Part shown: positions 13,201 through 25,745 of the stretch, piece after piece
How positions within the stretch are numbered: position 1 is the first letter of the stretch
Layout of the letters: the number at the start of each line of letters is the position of its first letter
Assembly: GCA_031769625.1 (NCBI GenBank)
Contig: JAUIMM010002021.1
Location: 1,302,001-1,366,000, forward strand
From: Taudactylus pleione
Taxonomy: Eukaryota; Chordata; Amphibia; Anura; Myobatrachidae
Direction of reading: 5' to 3'
Length of the DNA: 64,000 nucleotides
Made by a program: the position numbers and the translations under genes
Notes under the pieces: model-generated
The model's input: the letters and a program-made list of their open reading frames with translations, nothing else
Databases searched by the model: none
Told to the model about the DNA's origin: nothing

Positions 13201-13607
13201 CTAAAACTTGCATTTGCTGTTTTCTCTTAAACGCAACATGGGAGAAAAACCATTTCACATCACATTTGTGGGTCTTGGTCTTCAACACATCCAGTGAAAT
13301 TTTGAGCTGTCTGTGTTTGCTACAAGAGGAGATATCACAAAGTATGCGCTTTTGTTGTTTTCATTGCTTTCAATGCATTTTGGCCTAAAACGTGCATTTG
13401 CTGTTTTCTCTTAAACGCAACATGGGAGAAAAACCATTTCACATCACATTTGTGGGTCTTGGTCTTCAACACATCCAGTGAAATTTTGAGCTGTCTGTGT
13501 TTGCTACAAGAGGAGATATCACAAAGTATGCGCTTTTGTTATTTCCATTGCTTTCAATGCATTTTGGCCTAAAACGTGCATTTGCTGTTTTCTCTTAAAC
13601 GCAACAT
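10298..13607 (+). repeat. 18-monomer HOR, copy 2 (3310 bp)
   Basis: The order is the same 10-mer plus 8-mer as in 6988-10297. Private changes repeat at exactly 3310 bases: TAGGTTTTGG in the B monomers at 9011 and 12321, CAAAATGGG before 8643 and before 11953, and CAGTGCATT in A at 10298 and 13608. The D monomer at 13056 has CACATTT where its equivalents at 7907, 9746 and 11217 have CATATTT, a small difference between copies. Confidence 0.9.
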
Positions 13608-15998
13608 GGGAGAAAAACCATTTCACATCACATTTGTGGGTCTTGGTCTTCAACACATCTAGTGAAATTTTGAGCTGTCTGTGTTTGCTACAAGAGGAGA
13701 TATCACAAAGTATGCGCTTTTGTTATTTCCATTGCTTTCAGTGCATTTTGGCCTAAAACTTGCATTTGCTGTTTTCTCTTAAATGCAACATGGGAGAAAA
13801 ACCATTTCACATCAGATTTGTGGGTTTTGGTCTTCAACACATCCAGTGAAATTTTGAGCTGTCTGTGTTTGCTACAAGAGGAGATAACACAAAGTATGCG
13901 CTTTTGTTGTTTCCATTGCTTTCAATGCATTTTGGCCTAAAACGTGCATTTGCTGTTTTCTCTTAAACGCAACATGGGAGAAAAACCATTTCACATCACA
14001 TTTGTGGGTCTTGGTCTTCAACACATCCAGTGAAATTTTGAGCTGTCTGTGTTTGCTACAAGAGGAGATATCACAAAGTATGCACTTTTGTTGTTTTCAT
14101 TGCTTTCAATGCATTTTGGCCTAAAACGTGCATTTGCTGTTTTCTCTTAAACGCAACATGGGAGAAAAACCATTTCACATCACATTTGTGGGTCTTGGTC
14201 TTCAACACATCCAGTGAAATTTTGAGCTGTCTGTGTTTGCTACAAGAGGAGATATCACAAAGTATGCGCTTTAGTTATTTCCATTGCTTTCAATGTGTTT
14301 TGGCCTAAAACTTGCATTTGCTGTTTTCTCTTAAACGCAACATGGGAGAAAAACCATTTCACATCACATTTGTGGGTTTTGGTCTTCAACACATCCAGTG
14401 AAATTTTGAGCTGTCTGTGTTTGCTACAAGAGGAGATAACACAAAGTATGCGCTTTTGTGTTTCCATTGCTTTCAATGCATTTTGCCCTCAAACGTGCAT
14501 TTGCTGTTTTCTCTTAAACGCAACATGGGAGAAAAACCATTTCACATCACATTTGTGGGTTTTGGTCTTCAACACATCCAGTGAAATTTTGAGCTGTCTG
14601 TGTTTGCTACAAGAGGAGATATCACAAAGTATGCGCTTTTGTTGTTTCCATTGCTTTCAAAGCATTTTGGCCTCAAACGTGCATTTGCTGTTTTCTCTTA
14701 AACGCAACATGGGAGAAAAACCATTTCACATCACATTTGTGGGTTTTGGTCTTCAACACATCCAGTGAAATTTTGAGCTGTCTGTGTTTGCTACAAGAGG
14801 AGATATCACAAAGTATGCGCTTTTGTTATTTCCATTGCTTTCAATGTATTTTGGCCTAAAACTTGCATTTGCTGTTTTCTCTTAAACGCAACATGGGAGA
14901 AAAACCATTTCACATCACATTTGTGGGTCTTGGTCTTCAACACATCCAGTGAAATTTTGAGCTGTCTGTGTTTGCTACAAGAGGAGATATCACAAAGTAT
15001 GCGCTTTTGTTGTTTTCATTGCTTTCAATGCATTTTGGCCTAAAACGTGCATTTGCTGTTTTCTCTTAAACGCAACATGGGAGAAAAACCATTTCACATC
15101 ACATTTGTGGGTCTTGGTCTTCAACACATCCAGTGAAATTTTGAGCTGTCTGTGTTTGCTACAAGAGGAGATATCACAAAGTATGCGCTTTTGTTATTTC
15201 CATTGCTTTCAATGCATTTTGGCCTAAAACTTGCATTTGCTGTTTTCTCTTAAATGCAACATGGGAGAAAAACCATTTCACATCAGATTTGTGGGTTTTG
15301 GTCTTCAACACATCCAGTGAAATTTTGAGCTGTCTGTGTTTGCTACAAGAGGAGATAACACAAAGTATGCGCTTTTGTTGTTTCCATTGCTTTCAATGCA
15401 TTTTGGCCTAAAACGTGCATTTGCTGTTTTCTCTTAAACGCAACATGGGAGAAAAACCATTTCACATCACATTTGTGGGTCTTGGTCTTCAACACATCCA
15501 GTGAAATTTTGAGCTGTCTGTGTTTGCTACAAGAGGAGATATCACAAAGTATGCGCTTTTGTTATTTCCATTGCTTTCAATGTATTTTGGCCTAAAACTT
15601 GCATTTGCTGTTTTCTCTTAAACGCAACATGGGAGAAAAACCATTTCACATCACATTTGTGGGTCTTGGTCTTCAACACATCCAGTGAAATTTTGAGCTG
15701 TCTGTGTTTGCTACAAGAGGAGATATCACAAAGTATGCGCTTTTGTTGTTTTCATTGCTTTCAATGCATTTTGGCCTAAAACGTGCATTTGCTGTTTTCT
15801 CTTAAACGCAACATGGGAGAAAAACCATTTCACATCACATTTGTGGGTCTTGGTCTTCAACACATCCAGTGAAATTTTGAGCTGTCTGTGTTTGCTACAA
15901 GAGGAGATATCACAAAGTATGCGCTTTTGTTATTTCCATTGCTTTCAATGCATTTTGGCCTAAAACGTGCATTTGCTGTTTTCTCTTAAACGCAACAT
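13608..15998 (+). repeat. 13-monomer unit, copy 1 (2391 bp)
   Basis: The first five monomers (A, B, C, D, E at 13608-14526) continue the 3310-bp HOR, with the private CAGTGC and GCCCTC changes. The series then switches to F, D, I, an A variant with C53, B, D, I and X. The switch inside or just after the E monomer at 14344 marks a rearrangement boundary. The block is followed by a second 13-mer with the same beginning. Confidence 0.85.
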
Positions 15999-18389
15999 GG
16001 GAGAAAAACCATTTCACATCACATTTGTGGGTCTTGGTCTTCAACACATCTAGTGAAATTTTGAGCTGTCTGTGTTTGCTACAAGAGGAGATATCACAAA
16101 GTATGCGCTTTTGTTATTTCCATTGCTTTCAGTGCATTTTGGCCTAAAACTTGCATTTGCTGTTTTCTCTTAAATGCAACATGGGAGAAAAACCATTTCA
16201 CATCAGATTTGTGGGTTTTGGTCTTCAACACATCCAGTGAAATTTTGAGCTGTCTGTGTTTGCTACAAGAGGAGATAACACAAAGTATGCGCTTTTGTTG
16301 TTTCCATTGCTTTCAATGCATTTTGGCCTAAAACGTGCATTTGCTGTTTTCTCTTAAACGCAACATGGGAGAAAAACCATTTCACATCACATTTGTGGGT
16401 CTTGGTCTTCAACACATCCAGTGAAATTTTGAGCTGTCTGTGTTTGCTACAAGAGGAGATATCACAAAGTATGCACTTTTGTTGTTTTCATTGCTTTCAA
16501 TGCATTTTGGCCTAAAACGTGCATTTGCTGTTTTCTCTTAAACGCAACATGGGAGAAAAACCATTTCACATCACATTTGTGGGTCTTGGTCTTCAACACA
16601 TCCAGTGAAATTTTGAGCTGTCTGTGTTTGCTACAAGAGGAGATATCACAAAGTATGCGCTTTAGTTATTTCCATTGCTTTCAATGTATTTTGGCCTAAA
16701 ACTTGCATTTGCTGTTTTCTCTTAAACGCAACATGGGAGAAAAACCATTTCACATCACATTTGTGGGTTTTGGTCTTCAACACATCCAGTGAAATTTTGA
16801 GCTGTCTGTGTTTGCTACAAGAGGAGATAACACAAAGTATGCGCTTTTGTGTTTCCATTGCTTTCAATGCATTTTGCCCTCAAACGTGCATTTGCTGTTT
16901 TCTCTTAAACGCAACATGGGAGAAAAACCATTTCACATCACATTTGTGGGTTTTGGTCTTCAACACATCCAGTGAAATTTTGAGCTGTCTGTGTTTGCTA
17001 CAAGAGGAGATATCACAAAGTATGCGCTTTTGTTGTTTCCATTGCTTTCAAAGCATTTTGGCCTCAAACGTGCATTTGCTGTTTTCTCTTAAACGCAACA
17101 TGGGAGAAAAACCATTTCACATCACATTTGTGGGTTTTGGTCTTCAACACATCCAGTGAAATTTTGAGCTGTCTGTGTTTGCTACAAGAGGAGATATCAC
17201 AAAGTATGCGCTTTTGTTATTTCCATTGCTTTCAATGTATTTTGGCCTAAAACTTGCATTTGCTGTTTTCTCTTAAACGCAACATGGGAGAAAAACCATT
17301 TCACATCACATTTGTGGGTCTTGGTCTTCAACACATCCAGTGAAATTTTGAGCTGTCTGTGTTTGCTACAAGAGGAGATATCACAAAGTATGCGCTTTTG
17401 TTGTTTTCATTGCTTTCAATGCATTTTGGCCTAAAACGTGCATTTGCTGTTTTCTCTTAAACGCAACATGGGAGAAAAACCATTTCACATCACATTTGTG
17501 GGTCTTGGTCTTCAACACATCCAGTGAAATTTTGAGCTGTCTGTGTTTGCTACAAGAGGAGATATCACAAAGTATGCGCTTTTGTTATTTCCATTGCTTT
17601 CAATGCATTTTGGCCTAAAACTTGCATTTGCTGTTTTCTCTTAAATGCAACATGGGAGAAAAACCATTTCACATCAGATTTGTGGGTTTTGGTCTTCAAC
17701 ACATCCAGTGAAATTTTGAGCTGTCTGTGTTTGCTACAAGAGGAGATAACACAAAGTATGCGCTTTTGTTGTTTCCATTGCTTTCAATGCATTTTGGCCT
17801 AAAACGTGCATTTGCTGTTTTCTCTTAAACGCAACATGGGAGAAAAACCATTTCACATCACATTTGTGGGTCTTGGTCTTCAACACATCCAGTGAAATTT
17901 TGAGCTGTCTGTGTTTGCTACAAGAGGAGATATCACAAAGTATGCGCTTTTGTTATTTCCATTGCTTTCAATGCATTTTGGCCTAAAACATGCATTTGCT
18001 GTTTTCTCTTAAACGCAACATGGGAGAAAAACCATTTCACATCACATTTGTGGGTCTTGGTCTTCAACACATCCAGTGAAATTTTGAGCTGTCTGTGTTT
18101 GCTACAAGAGGAGATATCACAAAGTATGCGCTTTTGTTGTTTTCATTGCTTTCAATGCATTTTGGCCTAAAACGTGCATTTGCTGTTTTCTCTTAAACGC
18201 AACATGGGAGAAAAACCATTTCACATCACATTTGTGGGTCTTGGTCTTCAACACATCCAGTGAAATTTTGAGCTGTCTGTGTTTGCTACAAGAGGAGATA
18301 TCACAAAGTATGCGCTTTTGTTGTTTCCATTGCTTTCAAAGCATTTTGGCCTAAAACGTGCATTTGCTGTTTTCTCCTAAACGCAACAT
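15999..18389 (+). repeat. 13-monomer unit, copy 2, diverging at the end
   Basis: The first ten monomers (15999-17837) match 13608-15446 at an offset of 2391, including CAGTGC and GCCCTC changes. One difference is GTGTTTTGG at 14295 against GTATTTTGG here. The last three differ: an A118 monomer with AACATGC at 17838, an I at 18022, and a K with the CTCCTAAAC change at 18206. That K change is the first of eight in the window and ties this end to later blocks. Confidence 0.82.
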
Positions 18390-20596
18390 GGGAGAAAAAC
18401 CATTTCACATCACATTTGTGGGTTTTGGTCTTCAACACATCCAGTGAAATTTTGAGCTGTCTGTGTTTGCTACAAGAGGAGATATCACAAAGTATGCGCT
18501 TTTGTTATTTCCATTGCTTTCAATGTATTTTGGCCTAAAACTTGCATTTGCTGTTTTCTCTTAAACGCAACATGGGAGAAAAACCATTTCACATCACATT
18601 TGTGGGTTTTGGTCTTCAACACATCCAGTGAAATTTTGAGCTGTCTGTGTTTGCTACAAGAGGAGATAACACAAAGTATGCGCTTTTGTGTTTCCATTGC
18701 TTTCAATGCATTTTGGCCTCAAACGTGCATTTGCTGTTTTCTCTTAAACGCAACATGGGAGAAAAACCATTTCACATCACATTTGTGGGTCTTGGTCTTC
18801 AACACATCCAGTGAAATTATGAGCTGTCTGTGTTTGCTACAAGAGGAGATATCACAAAGTATGCGCTTTTGTTATTTCCATTGCTTTCAATGCATTTTGG
18901 CCTAAAACTTGCATTTGCTGTTTTCTCTTAAACGCAACATGGGAGAAAAACCATTTCACATCACATTTGTGGGTCTTGGTCTTCAACACATCCAGTGAAA
19001 TTTTGAGCTGTCTGTGTTTGCTACAAGAGGAGATATCACAAAGTATGCGCTTTTGTTGTTTTCATTGCTTTCAATGCATTTTGGCCTAAAACGTGCATTT
19101 GCTGTTTTCTCTTAAACGCAACATGGGAGAAAAACCATTTCACATCACATTTGTGGGTCTTGGTCTTCAACACATCCAGTGAAATTTTGAGCTGTCTGTG
19201 TTTGCTACAAGAGGAGATATCACAAAGTATGCGCTTTTGTTGTTTTCATTGCTTTCAATGCATTTTGGCCTAAAACGTGCATTTGCTGTTTTCTCTTAAA
19301 CGCAACATGGGAGAAAAACCATTTCACATCACATTTGTGGGTCTTGGTCTTCAACACATCCAGTGAAATTTTGAGCTGTCTGTGTTTGCTACAAGAGGAG
19401 ATATCACAAAGTATGCGCTTTTGTTGTTTTCATTGCTTTCAATGCATTTTGGCCTAAAACGTGCATTTGCTGTTTTCTCTTAAACGCAACATGGGAGAAA
19501 AACCATTTCACATCACATTTGTGGGTCTTGGTCTTCAACACATCCAGTGAAATTTTGAGCTGTCTGTGTTTGCTACAAGAGGAGATATCACAAAGTATGC
19601 GCTTTTGTTATTTCCATTGCTTTCAATGCATTTTGGCCTAAAACTTGCATTTGCTGTTTTCTCTTAAATGCAACATGGGAGAAAAACCATTTCACATCAG
19701 ATTTGTGGGTTTTGGTCTTCAACACATCCAGTGAAATTTTGAGCTGTCTGTGTTTGCTACAAGAGGAGATAACACAAAGTATGCGCTTTTGTTGTTTCCA
19801 TTGCTTTCAATGCATTTTGGCCTAAAACGTGCATTTGCTGTTTTCTCTTAAACGCAACATGGGAGAAAAACCATTTCACATCACATTTGTGGGTCTTGGT
19901 CTTCAACACATCCAGTGAAATTTTGAGCTGTCTGTGTTTGCTACAAGAGGAGATATCACAAAGTATGCACTTTTGTTGTTTTCATTGCTTTCAATGCATT
20001 TTGGCCTAAAACGTGCATTTGCTGTTTTCTCTTAAATGCAACATGGGAGAAAAACCATTTCACATCACATTTGTGGGTATTGGTCTTCAACACATCCAGT
20101 GAAATTTTGAGCTGTCTGTGTTTGCTACAAGAGAAGATATCACAAAGTATGCGCTTTTGTTATTTCCATTGCTTTCAATGCATTTTGGCCTAAAACATGC
20201 ATTTGCTGTTTTCTCTTAAACGCAACATGGGAGAAAAACCATTTCACATCACATTTGTGGGTCTTGGTCTTCAACACATCCAGTGAAATTTTGAGCTGTC
20301 TGTGTTTGCTACAAGAGGAGATATCACAAAGTATGCGCTTTTGTTGTTTTCATTGCTTTCAATGCATTTTGGCCTAAAACGTGCATTTGCTGTTTTCTCT
20401 TAAACGCAACATGGGAGAAAAACCATTTCACATCACATTTGTGGGTCTTGGTCTTCAACACATCCAGTGAAATTTTGAGCTGTCTGTGTTTGCTACAAGA
20501 GGAGATATCACAAAGTATGCGCTTTTGTTGTTTCCATTGCTTTCAAAGCATTTTGGCCTAAAACGTGCATTTGCTGTTTTCTCCTAAACGCAACAT
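18390..20596 (+). repeat. 12-monomer unit (2207 bp)
   Basis: Monomers are D, E, X with T153, I, I, I, A with C53, B, C, M, I and K. The stretch 18022-19308 (I, K, D, E, X, I, I) recurs at 20229-21515, an offset of 2207. The X monomer at 18757 has a unique T-to-A change at 18819 in the otherwise invariant core. M at 20045 is one of three copies in the window (also 29241 and 46901) with GGGTATTGG and GAGAAG. Confidence 0.8.
20045..20228 (+). repeat. M monomer, first of three
   Basis: M has GGGTATTGG, GAGAAGATATC and AACATGC. Copies at 29241 and 46901 share all three changes. The GAGAAG change (20134) is one of the very few differences in the otherwise invariant core at monomer positions 54-95. 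Confidence 0.9.
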
Positions 20597-22802
20597 GGGA
20601 GAAAAACCATTTCACATCACATTTGTGGGTTTTGGTCTTCAACACATCCAGTGAAATTTTGAGCTGTCTGTGTTTGCTACAAGAGGAGATATCACAAAGT
20701 ATGCGCTTTTGTTATTTCCATTGCTTTCAATGTATTTTGGCCTAAAACTTGCATTTGCTGTTTTCTCTTAAACGCAACATGGGAGAAAAACCATTTCACA
20801 TCACATTTGTGGGTTTTGGTCTTCAACACATCCAGTGAAATTTTGAGCTGTCTGTGTTTGCTACAAGAGGAGATAACACAAAGTATGCGCTTTTGTGTTT
20901 CCATTGCTTTCAATGCATTTTGGCCTCAAACGTGCATTTGCTGTTTTCTCTTAAACGCAACATGGGAGAAAAACCATTTCACATCACATTTGTGGGTCTT
21001 GGTCTTCAACACATCCAGTGAAATTTTGAGCTGTCTGTGTTTGCTACAAGAGGAGATATCACAAAGTATGCGCTTTTGTTATTTCCATTGCTTTCAATGC
21101 ATTTTGGCCTAAAACTTGCATTTGCTGTTTTCTCTTAAACGCAACATGGGAGAAAAACCATTTCACATCACATTTGTGGGTCTTGGTCTTCAACACATCC
21201 AGTGAAATTTTGAGCTGTCTGTGTTTGCTACAAGAGGAGATATCACAAAGTATGCGCTTTTGTTGTTTTCATTGCTTTCAATGCATTTTGGCCTAAAACG
21301 TGCATTTGCTGTTTTCTCTTAAACGCAACATGGGAGAAAAACCATTTCACATCACATTTGTGGGTCTTGGTCTTCAACACATCCAGTGAAATTTTGAGCT
21401 GTCTGTGTTTGCTACAAGAGGAGATATCACAAAGTATGCGCTTTTGTTGTTTTCATTGCTTTCAATGCATTTTGGCCTAAAACGTGCATTTGCTGTTTTC
21501 TCTTAAACGCAACATGGGAGAAAAACCATTTCACATCACATTTGTGGGTCTTGGTCTTCAACACATCCAGTGAAATTTTGAGCTGTCTGTGTTTGCTACA
21601 AGAGGAGATATCACAAAGTATGCACTTTTGTTGTTTCCATTGCTTTCAAAGCATTTTGGCCTAAAACGTGCATTTGCTGTTTTCTCTTAAACGCAACATG
21701 GGAGAAAAACCATTTCACATCACATTTGTGGGTCTTGGTCTTCAACACATCCAGTGAAATTTTGAGCTGTCTGTGTTTGCTACAAGAGGAGATATCACAA
21801 AGTATGCGCTTTTGTTGTTTTCATTGCTTTCAATGCATTTTGGCCTAAAACGTGCATTTGCTGTTTTCTCTTAAACGCAACATGGGAGAAAAACCATTTC
21901 ACATCACATTTGTGGGTCTTGGTCTTCAACACATCCAGTGAAATTTTGAGCTGTCTGTGTTTGCTACAAGAGGAGATATCACAAAGTATGCGCTTTTGTT
22001 GTTTTCATTGCTTTCAATGCATTTTGGCATAAAACGAGCATTTGCTGTTTTCTCTTAAATGCAACATGGGAGAAAAACCATTTCACATCACATTTGTGGG
22101 TCTTGGTCTTCAACACATCCAGTGAAATTTTGAGCTGTCTGTGTTTGCTACAAGAGGAGATATCACAAAGTATGCGCTTTTGTTATTTCCATTGCTTTCA
22201 ATGTATTTTGGCCTAAAACTTGCATTTGCTGTTTTCTCTTAAACGCAACATGGGAGAAAAACCATTTCACATCACATTTGAGGGTTTTGGTCTTCAACAC
22301 ATCCAGTGAAATTTTGAGCTGTCTGTGTTTGCTACAAGAGGAGATAACACAAAGTATGCGCTTTTGTGTTTCCATTGCTTTCAATGCATTTTGGCCTCAA
22401 ACGTGCATTTGCTGTTTTCTCTTAAACGCAACATGGGAGAAAAACCATTTCACATCACATTTGTGGGTCTTGGTCTTCAACACATCCAGTGAAATTTTGA
22501 GCTGTCTGTGTTTGCTACAAGAGGAGATATCACAAAGTATGCGCTTTTGTTGTTTTCATTGCTTTCAATGCATTTTGGCCTAAAACGTGCATTTGCTGTT
22601 TTCTCTTAAACGCAACATGGGAGAAAAACCATTTCACATCACATTTGTGGGTCTTGGTCTTCAACACATCCAGTGAAATTTTGAGCTGTCTGTGTTTGCT
22701 ACAAGAGGAGATATCACAAAGTATGCGCTTTTGTTGTTTTCATTGCTTTCAATGCATTTTGCCCTAAAACGTGCATTTGCTGTTTTCTCTTAAACGCAAC
22801 AT
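20597..22802 (+). repeat. 12-monomer segment ending L-D-E-I-I (2206 bp)
   Basis: The order is D, E, X, I, I, K, I, L, D, E, I, I. L at 21884 is the first of eight L monomers (GGCATAAAACGAGC, then AAATGC). The E monomer at 22252 has TTTGAGGGT in place of TTTGTGGGT, a private change also found at 31448 and 49108. The K at 21516 carries the CpG-loss TATGCAC, unlike its relatives at 30712 and 48372. Confidence 0.8.
21884..22067 (+). repeat. L monomer, first of eight
   Basis: L has GGCATAAAACGAGC in place of GGCCTAAAACGTGC and then AAATGC. The eight copies start at 21884, 31080, 41017, 48740, 57573, 59964, 61802 and 63640, and a D monomer always follows, then a 183-bp E. The change removes the GGCC site and improves the dyad at 148-168. 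L is absent before 21 kb and becomes dense after 57 kb. Confidence 0.9.
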
Positions 22803-24826
22803 GGGAGAAAAACCATTTCACATCACATTTGTGGGTCTTGGTCTTCAACACATCTAGTGAAATTTTGAGCTGTCTGTGTTTGCTACAAGAGGAGATATCA
22901 CAAAGTATGCGCTTTTGTTATTTCCATTGCTTTCAATGCATTTTGGCCTAAAACTTGCATTTGCTGTTTTCTCTTAAATGCAACATGGGAGAAAAACCAT
23001 TTCACATCAGATTTGTGGGTTTTGGTCTTCAACACATCCAGTGAAATTTTGAGCTGTCTGTGTTTGCTACAAGAGGAGATAACACAAAGTATGCGCTTTT
23101 GTTGTTTCCATTGCTTTCAATGCATTTTGGCCTAAAACGTGCATTTGCTGTTTTCTCTTAAACGCAACATGGGAGAAAAACCATTTCACATCACATTTGT
23201 GGGTCTTGGTCTTCAACACATCCAGTGAAATTTTGAGCTGTCTGTGTTTGCTACAAGAGGAGATATCACAAAGTATGCACTTTTGTTGTTTTCATTGCTT
23301 TCAATGCATTTTGCCCTAAAACGTGCATTTGCTGTTTTCTCTTAAACGCAACATGGGAGAAAAACCATTTCACATCACATTTGTGGGTCTTGGTCTTCAA
23401 CACATCTAGTGAAATTTTGAGCTGTCTGTGTTTGCTACAAGAGGAGATATCACAAAGTATGCGCTTTTGTTATTTCCATTGCTTTCAATGCATTTTGGCC
23501 TAAAACTTGCATTTGCTGTTTTCTCTTAAATGCAACATGGGAGAAAAACCATTTCACATCAGATTTGTGGGTTTTGGTCTTCAACACATCCAGTGAAATT
23601 TTGAGCTGTCTGTGTTTGCTACAAGAGGAGATAACACAAAGTATGCGCTTTTGTTGTTTCCATTGCTTTCAATGCATTTTGGCCTAAAACGTGCATTTGC
23701 TGTTTTCTCTTAAACGCAACATGGGAGAAAAACCATTTCACATCACATTTGTGGGTCTTGGTCTTCAACACATCCAGTGAAATTTTGAGCTGTCTGTGTT
23801 TGCTACAAGAGGAGATATCACAAAGTATGCGCTTTTGTTATTTCCATTGCTTTCAATGTATTTTGGCCTAAAACTTGCATTTGCTGTTTTCTCTTAAATG
23901 CAACATGGGAGAAAAACCATTTCACATCACATTTGTGGGTTTTGGTCTTCAACACATCCAGTGAAATTTTGAGCTGTCTGTGTTTGCTACAAGAGGAGAT
24001 AACACAAAGTATGCGCTTTTGTTGTTTCCATTGCTTTCAATGCATTTTGGCCTAAAACGTGCATTTGCTGTTTTCTCTTAAACGCAACATGGGAGAAAAA
24101 CCATTTCACATCACATTTGTGGGTCTTGGTCTTCAACACATCCAGTGAAATTTTGAGCTGTCTGTGTTTGCTACAAGAGGAGATATCACAAAGTATGCAC
24201 TTTTGTTGTTTTCATTGCTTTCAATGCATTTTGGCCTAAAACGTGCATTTGCTGTTTTCTCTTAAACGCAACATGGGAGAAAAACCATTTCACATCACAT
24301 TTGTGGGTCTTGGTCTTCAACACATCTAGTGAAATTTTGAGCTGTCTGTGTTTGCTACAAGAGGAGATATCACAAAGTATGCGCTTTTGTTATTTCCATT
24401 GCTTTCAATGCATTTTGGCCTAAAACTTGCATTTGCTGTTTTCTCTTAAATGCAACATGGGAGAAAAACCATTTCACATCAGATTTGTGGGTTTTGGTCT
24501 TCAACACATCCAGTGAAATTTTGAGCTGTCTGTGTTTGCTACAAGAGGAGATAACACAAAGTATGCGCTTTTGTTGTTTCCATTGCTTTCAATGCATTTT
24601 GGCCTAAAACGTGCATTTGCTGTTTTCTCTTAAACGCAACATGGGAGAAAAACCATTTCACATCACATTTGTGGGTCTTGGTCTTCAACACATCTAGTGA
24701 AATTTTGAGCTGTCTGTGTTTGCTACAAGAGGAGATATCACAAAGTATGCGCTTTTGTTATTTCCATTGCTTTCAATGTATTTTGGCCTAAAACATGCAT
24801 TTGCTGTTTTCTCTTAAACGCAACAT
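22803..24826 (+). repeat. Trimer-rich zone of A, B and C/D monomers
   Basis: Eleven monomers read A-B-C, A-B-D, B-like, C, A-B-D. The trimer period is 552 bp, the shortest multi-monomer unit obvious in the window. The B-like monomer at 23907 has A96 and C122 but lacks the G24 that marks B, so it looks like a mosaic. The last D has T53 and AACATGC. Monomers 22619 and 23171 share a GCCC change, probably by local spreading. Confidence 0.8.
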
Positions 24827-25561
24827 GGGAGAAAAACCATTTCACATCACATTTGTGGGTTTTGGTCTTCAACACATCCAGTGAAATTTTGAGCTGTCTG
24901 TGTTTGCTACAAGAGGAGATATCACAAAGTATGCGCTTTTGTTGTTTCCATTGCTTTCAAAGCATTTTGGCCTCAAACGTGCATTTGCTGTTTTCTCTTA
25001 AACGCAACATGGGAGAAAAACCATTTCACATCACATTTGTGGGGTTTGGTCTTCAACACATCCAGTGAAATTTTGAGCTGTCTGTGTTTGCTACAAGAGG
25101 AGATATCACAAAGTATGCGCTTTTTTTTTTCCATTGCTTTCAATGTATTTTGGCCTAAAACTTGCATTTGCTGTTTTCTCTTAAACGCAACATGGGAGAA
25201 AAACCATTTCACATCACATTTGTGGGTCTTGGTCTTCAACACATCCAGTGAAATTTTGAGCTGTCTGTGTTTGCTACAAGAGGAGATATCACAAAGTATG
25301 CGCTTTTCTTGTTTCCATTGCTTTCAAAGCATTTTGGCCTAAAACGTGCATTTGCTGTTTTCTCTTAAACGCAACATGGGAGAAAAACCATTTCACATCA
25401 CATTTGTGGGTCTTGGTCTTCAACACATCCAGTGAAATTTTGAGCTGTCTGTGTTTGCTACAAGAGGAGATATCACAAAGTATGCGCTTTTGTTGTTTTC
25501 ATTGCTTTCAATGCATTTTGGCCTAAAACGTGCATTTGCTGTTTTCTCTTAAACGCAACAT
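24827..25561 (+). repeat. F-J-H-I cassette 2
   Basis: J starts at 25011. This cassette opens copy A of the large block, and the copy A/B boundary lies in its F monomer (GGGTTTTGG here, GGGTCTTGG at 42487). Confidence 0.88.
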
Positions 25562-25745
25562 GGGAGAAAAACCATTTCACATCACATTTGTGGGTCTTGG
25601 TCTTCAACACATCTAGTGAAATTTTGAGCTGTCTGTGTTTGCTACAAGAGGAGATATCACAAAGTATGCGCTTTTGTTATTTCCATTGCTTTCAATGCAT
25701 TTTGGCCTAAAACTTGCATTTGCTGTTTTCTCTTAAATGCAACAT

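Larger units (their letters stand above)
19309..23722 (+). repeat. 4.4-kb segment repeated 9196 bp downstream, copy 1
   Basis: The twenty-four monomers from I at 19309 to B at 23539 correspond in order to those starting at 28505. Shared rare states include M (20045/29241), L (21884/31080) and the TTTGAGGGT E monomer (22252/31448). Differences seen by eye include GCGC to GCAC at the K monomer (21516) and GCCC in the I at 22619 and the C at 23171, which are GGCC in the later copy. The block was therefore duplicated as a unit and then lightly edited. Confidence 0.85.

Noticed and set aside
14295..14768. Open reading frame of 157 codons and many of 71-101 codons on both strands
   Set aside because: All are translations of the satellite itself, repeated with the monomer. 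They start at whatever ATG, TTG or GTG is available, have no recognisable domain, and exist in both strands because the monomer has few stops in some frames.
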